Source: Bacteroidales bacterium
GTDB taxonomy: Bacteria > Bacteroidota > Bacteroidia > Bacteroidales > Rikenellaceae
Assembly (NCBI GenBank): GCA_910574205.1
Contig: CAJSYJ010000002.1
Location: 310,001-374,000 of the forward strand
Direction: 5' to 3'
Length of the DNA stretch: 64,000 nucleotides
Part shown: piece by piece, positions 58,179 to 64,000 of the stretch
How the letters are laid out: each line of letters starts with the position of its first letter
How positions within the stretch are numbered: position 1 is the stretch's first letter
The notes under the pieces: generated by a model
What the model was told of the DNA's origin: nothing
The model's database searches: none
Seen by the model: only the letters and a program-made list of their open reading frames with translations
Program-made: the position numbers and the translations under genes

Positions 58179-58448
58179 CGAAAAATTCCGAACAAAACGA
58201 GCCGGCGGAATCAATAAGTTTACTTTCGTGCGCCTTTTCTGCATCAGGTCATAGTCCGCACTACGGCCAGCACGCTCCGGGCATGCCTCGGGCACGGCAG
58301 CTGTCCCGGTATCTTGCGAGGGATTCAATAGGCCGGAGATATTTTCACGTCGCACGTCGCAAGCCGCAGCTGCGGGCATCTCTCCGGCAAGGCATTCGGC
58401 CTGCGGCATACGCCCCCAAGCAGGCATACCGAGGCACTGCCCTTTCGG

Positions 58449-59099
58449 CTAACGTCGTCGCGCCCTGCGCTTGGAGTGTTTGCCGGCGGGCGCCGACGAG
58501 GGAGGTACGATACGCATGCTCTCGAACGTAACGCCGGCCGTGTCGGAGCCGACGTGCCCCGCGCCGATGCACGCCGAGACGGTTACGGGCGGCTGTTTGC
58601 AGTCGTCGAGCGAGACTATGCGCCGTGCGCAGACATAACGTTGCGAGTAGTAGCGCTCGTCGGCGCTGCTGATTATGACGCCGCGCGATGTCGAGGCGTG
58701 TATGAATTTGAAATCGCCCGTCAGGCGGTCGACCTCTACCACTATGCCGACATGCCCCACACGCGTATGCGAAGCCCGGCGCCCCGAAAAAAGCACCAGA
58801 TCGCCCGGCAGCAGCGAGTCGCGTTCGACGGCACGCCCCTGCACGGCCTGACCGCGCGAAGAGCGCGCGAGTTTGTAGCCGTAACGGCCGAATACGTAAG
58901 AGGTATAACCCGAGCAGTCGAAGCTCTCGCTGCCCGCCGCCCCGTATTTGTAGCGCTTGCCCAGATGACACCGCGCCTCGACCAGCATCGAATCGACACG
59001 CGACACGGCCGTCGGTATATCGGCCGGCACAACGCCTGCGACCGGCACCGTCATGGTGCAGGCAAAAGCCAGAATCGATATCAATGCACGTCGTGTCAT
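58449..59099 (-). CDS. NlpC/P60 cell-wall hydrolase
   Basis: A 216-aa exported protein starting MTRRALISILAFACTMTVPV, a signal peptide. The NlpC/P60 domain has the catalytic Cys in FDCSGYTSYVF near residue 62, His in GHVGIVVEV, and a third polar residue in FKFIHAST. It likely cleaves peptide stems of peptidoglycan. The C-terminal tail is very basic (GKHSKRRARRR). An in-frame upstream Met was rejected because the region before 59099 contains the promoter. Confidence 0.92.
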   Translation of the reverse strand: MTRRALISILAFACTMTVPVAGVVPADIPTAVSRVDSMLVEARCHLGKRYKYGAAGSESFDCSGYTSYVFGRYGYKLARSSRGQAVQGRAVERDSLLPGDLVLFSGRRASHTRVGHVGIVVEVDRLTGDFKFIHASTSRGVIISSADERYYSQRYVCARRIVSLDDCKQPPVTVSACIGAGHVGSDTAGVTFESMRIVPPSSAPAGKHSKRRARRR

Positions 59100-59152
59100 G
59101 CCGTAGGTTTTCGCCGCCGGCCGCATGGTTCGATGCGGCCGCAACGGCGATG

Positions 59153-59160
59153 CAAAATTA
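59153..59160 (-). promoter_or_regulatory. -7 box of the NlpC/P60 gene
   Basis: TAATTTTG (then CATC) on the minus strand, 54 bp before the start codon. It matches the consensus; no clear -33 box. Confidence 0.6.
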
Positions 59161-59344
59161 ACGATAAGCGGGAGGAAAAGCAAATCCGCAGGCAAATTCA
59201 CGCTTACGTCAAGCCGGACGCAGGCCATAACACGCTCCGGCCATGCCCGGACGAAGAGAAGGCCGCAGAAATATCGACCGTCATCGGACTTAGGACGTGC
59301 GGCTGAACCCGGCCTGCCGCCACAACTGCGCTAAACGAAATAAA

Positions 59345-59372
59345 GCCTCCCGAGCCGAACGGCCCGGGAGGC
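59345..59372 (-). terminator. Terminator hairpin downstream of a decayed reading frame
   Basis: GCCTCCCG-12 nt-CGGGAGGC. On the minus strand TTTATTT follows, making this direction the better terminator. It lies 16 bp after the stop codon of the minus-strand frame at 59389-59589. Confidence 0.75.
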
Positions 59373-59388
59373 TTCCTCAATTACTATT

Positions 59389-59589
59389 TTAACAGACTAC
59401 CTTGAAAAGGTCATTCGTAAAACGACGAACCGTAATATCTCCTACAACCGGCTTGACTGAAATGCCGTTTTTACCGATATGACCGGCTTTTAGTATATGA
59501 CGTTGCAACGTCGCGTATGGTGTTCGTCGATGCAAATGTACATCATCGCGGATAATTATCCAAGAAAATTGTATCTTATTTTCAGCGCA
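59389..59589 (-). pseudogene. Unrecognised reading-frame fragment (possible gene 3' end)
   Basis: On the minus strand this 66-codon open frame has no ATG near its beginning but reads as plausible protein, with DDVHLHRRTPYATLQRHILK and later KPVVGDITVRRFTNDLFKVV before the stop. A terminator follows at once. In another frame an ATG at about 59545 gives MMYICIDEHHTRRCNVIY and stops. It may be the 3' end of a gene whose start has decayed. No family is recognised and chance cannot be ruled out. Confidence 0.3.
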
Positions 59590-59703
59590 TTACGCTTCGA
59601 AAGCAATGCTATTTCATTTCAAAATACCGCATTGTAAATATCGGTTTCGTTATATAAGCCGAAACATTTATTTCAAAATAGGACGAATTTTTATGTCTTA
59701 AAA

Positions 59704-59733
59704 TTTGGAAATTCGTGGGGGGGGGTAACTTTG
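59704..59733 (+). promoter_or_regulatory. Promoter with a nine-G spacer tract
   Basis: TTTG (59704-59707) and TAACTTTG (59726-59733) match the -33 and -7 boxes. The 18-bp spacer contains nine consecutive G at 59717-59725. Other promoters here have 19-20 bp spacers, so a one-base gain would restore the usual spacing. It points towards the outer-membrane protein gene, which also has its own promoter at 59881. Confidence 0.6.
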
Positions 59734-59880
59734 TATCCCGAACGGCGAAGCGCAAGCGCTGTCCTTAGAGACATCGCCAACGGCGGAGATTCGCGGCGCT
59801 GCCGATAGATGTTCGCATAAGCGCTCGAAACACATTATTAAATATGGTATATTATTTTTTTGAAATTTATCGTTGTAAAA

Positions 59881-59937
59881 TTTGGAGCGAAAGGAAATCG
59901 GTTATATATTTGCAGTGTATTAGTAGTGTCATACACT
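59881..59937 (+). promoter_or_regulatory. Promoter and candidate operator of the outer-membrane protein gene
   Basis: -33 TTTG (59881-59884) and -7 TATATTTG (59905-59912) with a 20-bp spacer. Just after it an inverted repeat AGTGTAT-10 nt-ATACACT (59914-59937) covers the expected transcription start, a position where a bound repressor would block initiation. It could also form a 5' hairpin in the RNA. Confidence 0.7.
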
Positions 59938-59970
59938 AAAACAATGCGACAAACAGATAATATCATCTAT

Positions 59971-62397
59971 ATGAAAACGGCAATGTACAGATTCGGAGCC
60001 ACCCTGCTGGCGGCACTCTTCGCACTGGTCGCACCGGTTGCGGCTCAGACCAAATTCGATGTAACGGGAGGCGTCGTCGACGGCGAAGGCTCTCCGGTGG
60101 CATACGCCACGGTAGTACTCCTCAAAGACGGCTTGCAGGCCTCGGGCGGCTCGACCGATGCCGACGGCCGCTTCTCGCTCAAAGCCGCGACGGGATGCTA
60201 CCTGATCAAGGTGCAGTTCATCGGTTACAAGACGGTCGAGTCGGAGATCGAGATCGAACATACGACCGATGCAGGCGTATTCACGCTGCTTGCCGACGAC
60301 ACCCGCATAGACGACGTAGTGGTCACTGCGCAGCTGATACGGCGCGAGGCCGACCGCTTCGTGGTCGACGTGGCCAACTCGCCCGTGGCCGTGGGCAAGA
60401 ATGCAGAGGAGCTGTTGAAGACCGCGCCGGGCGTATGGATCAACGACGACAAGGTATCGATCAACGGCAACGGCGGATCGAAAATCTATATCAACGACCG
60501 CGAGGTGCACATGAGCGACGCACAGCTGATGACATATCTGCGCTCGCTCAAATCCGACGACATACAGAAGATCGAGGTAATACCGCAGTCGGGCGCCGAC
60601 TACGACGCCTCGTCGTCGGGCGGCATAATCAAACTGACGCTCAAACGACGCACGCAGTCGGGACTTATGGGCACAGTGGCGACATACGGCCGCATAAGTT
60701 CCAGACTTACCAGCCTATCGCCGCAGTTCTCCCTCGACTTCAACCACAACAAACTCAACCTATATGCCTCGGGCTGGTACACCTACGACAACGGACAGAC
60801 CGATATAGAGGAGCATACCGCCTATAAAAATGCCTCCACAGTGATCGACGGCGGGAGCATCAATCGGGGCCGCGGCAACAACTTCGGCGGCAGCATAGGC
60901 GCTGTATACGAATTTACTCCCCGTCACAGCATAGGCGCTCAGATCGACTACTCGGACATGCACCGCCCCGGCACGACCGACTCGCGCACCACATTCGACG
61001 ACGGGACGATCCGCACCTTCAACACCTCCCGCTACGATAACACGACCGACAACCGTCAGGTCACGGCCACGTTCAACTACCTTTGGCGCGTCGACGACAA
61101 GGGCTCGGTATTGAAGCTGCTGGCCGACTACACCCAAAACGTATCCGACGACAGCAACCGTTACTTCAACCGTGCCGCGACGGGCGCACTGGTCAAGGAT
61201 TCGACATATACGGCCGTAAACGACAGCCGCTACCGTCTGGGCACCGCAACACTGTCGTTCGACAAGGTCATCTCGCCTAAGGTAACACTGCGCACAGGAC
61301 TCAAATACACGCTCAACAACACCTCCAACAAGGCCGACTACATGGGTCTCTCGGCAAACGGAGAGTGGATACGTGACAACGACACGAGCTTCGACATCGG
61401 TTATACGGAGCATATATCGGCCGCATATGCCATAGCCTCGCTCAACTTAGGACGCGTGAGCATGGTGGCGGGTTTGCGCGGCGAATACACCCGCTCGCTC
61501 TCTAAGGACCGCAACGTCGAGCAGAATTACTTCGATCTGTTCCCCAATGCCAACCTCTCGTATGCTCTTACCGCCGACGGCGCCTACTCGCTCATAGCGC
61601 AGTACTCGCGCACGATATCGCGTCCGTCGTTCTGGTCGCTCACACCCACCATGCAGAAGATCTCCGAGTATATGTACCAGACGGGCAACCCCAACCTCAA
61701 AGCATCGTATACCAACAGCGTATCGCTAACCGCTGCGCTCAAATACAAGTATACCGTATCGATCGGTGCGACATTCGTCAAGAACAGCATACAGCAGACC
61801 ACCGTCGCCTCGGCCGACAACCCCGACATACTGACAATCATGCCGATCAACTTCCCGACCACCGACAACTACTATGTCAATGTCAGCCTGCCGTTCCAGA
61901 TCACGCCGTGGTGGCAGTTCAACGTCAATGCCATGGGTCTCAGCCTCGGACAGCGCATAGCCGAAGACAAGCCGCTGAACCGCTACTTCGCAGGCATGTA
62001 TTCCGGCAACATGGCCTTCACGCTGCCTGCCGACTTCATCTTCGAGCTGTCGGGCTACATGATGCACGGCATGGTTACGGGCAACACCCATATAAAGAGT
62101 ATGGGCGACATGAACGCCTCGGTCAAGAAGCGCCTGTTCGACAAGCGGCTTACCCTCGCCGTGGGAGTCAACGGACTGCTGAACAGCCGTCAGAAGATCT
62201 ATGTAGAGGAGGATACGTTCCGCCGCGACATGACGCTCAGAAACGAATGGTCGGCACGGCAGTTCACATTCTCGGTAACATATAACTTCAACGCCGGCAA
62301 GCAGTTCAAGAAGCGTTCTGTCGAGAGCGGCTCGCTCGAAGACCGCGGTCGTTTGGGCAGCGGCTCGGGCAGCGCGACAGGCTCGATAGGCAAGTAA
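59971..62397 (+). CDS. Outer-membrane beta-barrel protein with carboxypeptidase-regulatory domain
   Basis: An 808-aa outer-membrane protein. A signal peptide (FGATLLAALFALVAPVAAQ) is followed by a carboxypeptidase-regulatory-like domain (about 28-110, GGVVDGEGSPVAYATVVLLK), a plug-like domain (about 115-220), and a long barrel with many alternating strands ending in a Gly/Ser-rich tail. It resembles TonB-dependent receptor relatives of the Bacteroidetes 'outer membrane beta-barrel family', but no TonB box is clear. ATG 59971 is chosen for its signal peptide; ATG 59944 is an alternative. Substrate unknown. Confidence 0.88.
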   Translation: MKTAMYRFGATLLAALFALVAPVAAQTKFDVTGGVVDGEGSPVAYATVVLLKDGLQASGGSTDADGRFSLKAATGCYLIKVQFIGYKTVESEIEIEHTTDAGVFTLLADDTRIDDVVVTAQLIRREADRFVVDVANSPVAVGKNAEELLKTAPGVWINDDKVSINGNGGSKIYINDREVHMSDAQLMTYLRSLKSDDIQKIEVIPQSGADYDASSSGGIIKLTLKRRTQSGLMGTVATYGRISSRLTSLSPQFSLDFNHNKLNLYASGWYTYDNGQTDIEEHTAYKNASTVIDGGSINRGRGNNFGGSIGAVYEFTPRHSIGAQIDYSDMHRPGTTDSRTTFDDGTIRTFNTSRYDNTTDNRQVTATFNYLWRVDDKGSVLKLLADYTQNVSDDSNRYFNRAATGALVKDSTYTAVNDSRYRLGTATLSFDKVISPKVTLRTGLKYTLNNTSNKADYMGLSANGEWIRDNDTSFDIGYTEHISAAYAIASLNLGRVSMVAGLRGEYTRSLSKDRNVEQNYFDLFPNANLSYALTADGAYSLIAQYSRTISRPSFWSLTPTMQKISEYMYQTGNPNLKASYTNSVSLTAALKYKYTVSIGATFVKNSIQQTTVASADNPDILTIMPINFPTTDNYYVNVSLPFQITPWWQFNVNAMGLSLGQRIAEDKPLNRYFAGMYSGNMAFTLPADFIFELSGYMMHGMVTGNTHIKSMGDMNASVKKRLFDKRLTLAVGVNGLLNSRQKIYVEEDTFRRDMTLRNEWSARQFTFSVTYNFNAGKQFKKRSVESGSLEDRGRLGSGSGSATGSIGK

Positions 62398-62430
62398 CAG
62401 CCAAAACCATAAGCATCCCATATATTTACG

Positions 62431-62457
62431 AGCCGTGCAGCGATGCTGCACGGCTTT
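62431..62457 (+). terminator. Terminator of the outer-membrane protein gene
   Basis: AGCCGTGCAGC-GAT-GCTGCACGGCT followed by TT, a perfect 11-pair stem 34 bp after the stop codon. Confidence 0.85.
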
Positions 62458-62765
62458 ACCCGCATGGGTAAGAGGCCGAATGTCACAAGCGAAAACTGCG
62501 CATGTCGAGAGTGCTCGATACCAGACAGACGGAGCCCTCTGCGACCTTGTCTAAGATGCCCCACAGCGAACCGTGCGGCGGACAGCTGCGGTCGGTGCGA
62601 CTAAAAAGGCATAGTCGGCCGGATTCGAGGCAGAGATCAGGTGCGCACCCTATCGGGTAGGCGGATCTCATCCGGTACGTAATCCGTTCATACTTGTCCG
62701 GATATCGCGATTCCAACGCATCGGATCCGCCGCAACGGGCATAGTGTCAATGTATAAGGCTATGC
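62458..62765. other. Intergenic stretch without a gene
   Basis: GC-rich sequence between the outer-membrane protein terminator and the small hypothetical gene. Open frames here have no protein-like composition. I see nothing further in it. Confidence 0.5.
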
Positions 62766-63125
62766 TCACGACTTGAAACGGGTAGCGGTCTTCATGGCCG
62801 AGTTCCAGCCGAAATTGAAGAAAAAGTCGCGGTATTCGTCGGCGCTGCCTTCGCGGACATAGCGGTACTTTTCGGGTAGAGCGACATAGTATTCGAAATA
62901 GAGGAAATCGCGACTGCACACTTCCAAAAAGATCGTGCCTTCATAAAGACCGTCGTGAACGCCATAGAGGGCATCGGCCGACGTTCCGCTCCGGTCGAGC
63001 GGCGCGGGTTGGTTGTCGGAGCAGAACAGGTAGAGACGGCCGTTCTGTAACTCCGTGTTGCGGATTTTCTTCATATATCGGTCAGTTACATTTCTAAAAA
63101 TATCCCCGACCATCGGCGTACTCAT
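62766..63125 (-). CDS. Hypothetical protein
   Basis: A 119-aa protein of no recognised family, rich in aromatic residues (DFLYFEYYVALPEKYRYV), soluble, with no signal peptide. The start is uncertain: ATG 63125 follows a long inverted-repeat leader, and an inner Met (63074, MKKIRNTELQNGRLYLF) is equally possible. A -7 box at 63272-63279 lies upstream. Composition suggests a real small cytoplasmic protein. Confidence 0.55.
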   Translation of the reverse strand: MSTPMVGDIFRNVTDRYMKKIRNTELQNGRLYLFCSDNQPAPLDRSGTSADALYGVHDGLYEGTIFLEVCSRDFLYFEYYVALPEKYRYVREGSADEYRDFFFNFGWNSAMKTATRFKS

Positions 63126-63128
63126 CTT

Positions 63129-63279
63129 TGATTTGAATGAGATGACGTATACACACGCATTGCTTTAACACAAATAAGTCGGGAACAAGCCCTGCCGAAT
63201 TGTGATAAAGCATTCTGTCGTATGTATGCACATATACGTGCCGGTTGAGGCACCTCTCATTCAAATCATGACAAAAGTA
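63129..63279 (-). promoter_or_regulatory. Promoter and long inverted-repeat leader
   Basis: -7 box TACTTTTG at 63272-63279 (minus strand). The leader between promoter and gene is bounded by a perfect 14-bp inverted repeat, TGATTTGAATGAGA at 63129-63142 and its complement at 63255-63268, with an inner TGCTTTA/TAAAGCA pair. The transcript could fold into one long stem, or the repeat may mark a small inserted element. Confidence 0.55.
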
Positions 63280-63397
63280 ATTATTAAAGTTTAATTAAAC
63301 AAGGAACCGACTGATTATTTGTCGCTTGCAATTTATTATTGTATCACAAAGCACTACCCCGCAGCCACCGTTGCCGCATGCGCGGCATTACCGGCGG

Positions 63398-63589
63398 CTA
63401 TGCCGTTATCTCTATCCTGTCGCCGTCGGGATCGGCCACGACGCACTCGTAATACCCGTCGCCTGTAATGCGGTGCTCGCCCAGAATCTCGTACCCGTCC
63501 TCGCGAAGACGCTCCGTCAGGCGGTCGATATAAAATTTGCAGAGACGGTCTATGTCTCATATCCAAACAGCAATACGAGCAATTCGCAT
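63398..63589 (-). pseudogene. Glyoxalase/VOC family pseudogene
   Basis: From ATG 63589 the frame reads MRIARIAVWI, an in-frame TGA stop, DIDRLCKFYI, then LTERLREDGYEILGEHRITG, and GDGYYECVVADPDGDRIEIT to the stop at 63398. The two halves are the first and last parts of a VOC (glyoxalase/bleomycin-resistance) protein of about 125 aa; some 60 residues from the middle are missing. One nonsense codon plus one in-frame internal deletion make it a clear pseudogene. Confidence 0.75.
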
Positions 63590-63600
63590 GAATTGTGTAT

Positions 63601-63608
63601 TATATTTG
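63601..63608 (+). promoter_or_regulatory. -7 box of the DJ-1/PfpI gene
   Basis: TATATTTG followed by CA, 17 bp before the start codon at 63626. It overlaps the upstream region of the divergent VOC pseudogene. Confidence 0.65.
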
Positions 63609-63625
63609 CAAAAAAATCAGAGACC

Positions 63626-64000
63626 ATGAAAACACTGCTCCTGCTTGCCGACGGCTTCGAGACGATCGAAGCGTTGACGCCGATCGATGTCATGACACGA
63701 GCCGGCATAGATATATTGAAGGTGTCGATATCCGACAGCCGCCGCGTCGTATCGTCGCACGGCATAGTCGAGCTCGATGCCGACATACTTCTGTCGCAGA
63801 CCGACGGCATCACGGCCGACGCCGTGATCCTGCCGGGAGGCTTTCCCGGTTATGCCAATCTTGCCGCATCGGCCGCCGTCGGCGATACGGTGCGCCGCCA
63901 CTTCGACGAATCGCGCACGGTGGCCGCGATATGCGGAGCCCCTACCGTACTGGCTGCCAACGGCATAGCCATAGGACGCCGTATAACGTGCCACACCAGC
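63626..64000 (+). CDS. DJ-1/PfpI family protein, N-terminal part (cut by window edge)
   Basis: The first 125 codons of a gene that runs off the right edge. MKTLLLLADGFETIEALTPI is the family start, with the conserved Glu at residue 15; the nucleophile Cys103 lies in AAICGAP. This matches the YajL/DJ-1 branch, proposed to act in protein repair or oxidative stress response. About 60 residues are missing at the C-terminus. Confidence 0.9.
   Translation, partial: MKTLLLLADGFETIEALTPIDVMTRAGIDILKVSISDSRRVVSSHGIVELDADILLSQTDGITADAVILPGGFPGYANLAASAAVGDTVRRHFDESRTVAAICGAPTVLAANGIAIGRRITCHTS

Noticed and set aside
58132..58448. Possible gene in the plsC-NlpC gap
   Set aside because: The open frame there has no protein-like composition and spans the plsC promoter.
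63354..63566. Arg-rich 70-codon minus-strand frame
   Set aside because: It is a shadow of the VOC pseudogene, whose real frame shows clear family sequence.

Overview
The window is Bacteroidales DNA. Promoters follow the Bacteroidetes pattern (-7 TAnnTTTG, -33 TTTG) rather than the sigma-70 pattern, and the gene families (LolA next to FtsK, DUF4465 lipoprotein, carboxypeptidase-regulatory/outer-membrane barrel protein, CTnDOT-type conjugation genes) are typical of that phylum. The GC-rich chromosomal codon use would suit Alistipes or a relative, but the genus is an inference.

Positions 1 to about 41050 are most of an integrated conjugative element of the CTnDOT/ERL family. The left edge cuts through traN, so the traO-Q end and the far attachment site lie outside the window. 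The order is: the tra operon (traN back to traA, minus strand, 1-10310); an intergenic oriT-type region rich in palindromes (10635-11019); mobA-mobB-mobC (plus strand); an AT-rich cargo pair made of a KAP P-loop NTPase and an AAA/DUF4143 ATPase (minus strand, 14855-19256), set off from mobC by a 133-bp inverted-repeat element; rteC; a small RibD/DHFR-like gene behind a folded leader with its own terminator; the tetQ-rteA-rteB operon with its three-codon leader peptide; a 104-bp MITE-like repeat; a 1938-aa methylase-helicase with a DUF1896 partner; the excision operon (xis2c, xis2d, orf3, exc/topB); small helix-turn-helix genes; a RhuM-like gene; and an IntDOT-type integrase. The right attachment core GTAACTTTGC lies at 41041-41050 and doubles as the -7 promoter element of the first chromosomal gene.

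In CTnDOT (established knowledge) tetracycline relieves translational attenuation of tetQ-rteA-rteB. RteA/RteB then raise rteC expression, RteC activates the xis2c operon, and the excision proteins free the element and switch on the tra operon. All of these parts are visible here: leader peptide MRQ, a hairpin that hides the tetQ ribosome binding site, and a 15-bp palindrome upstream of xis2c.

From 41051 to 64000 is chromosome, almost all minus strand: a C_GCAxxG_C_C protein, DUF3592 protein, M48 protease, TPR protein, gyrA, DUF4465 lipoprotein, lolA-like gene, ftsK, murI, aroK, parC, parE, plsC, an NlpC/P60 hydrolase, an outer-membrane barrel protein on the plus strand, a small hypothetical, a decayed glyoxalase-type gene, and the start of a DJ-1/PfpI gene.

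The points most worth following up are the KAP/DUF4143 cargo, the folded leader before the RibD-like gene, a sequence motif repeated ahead of many element genes, and a promoter whose spacer contains nine G residues upstream of the outer-membrane protein. No tRNA, rRNA or CRISPR array was seen.
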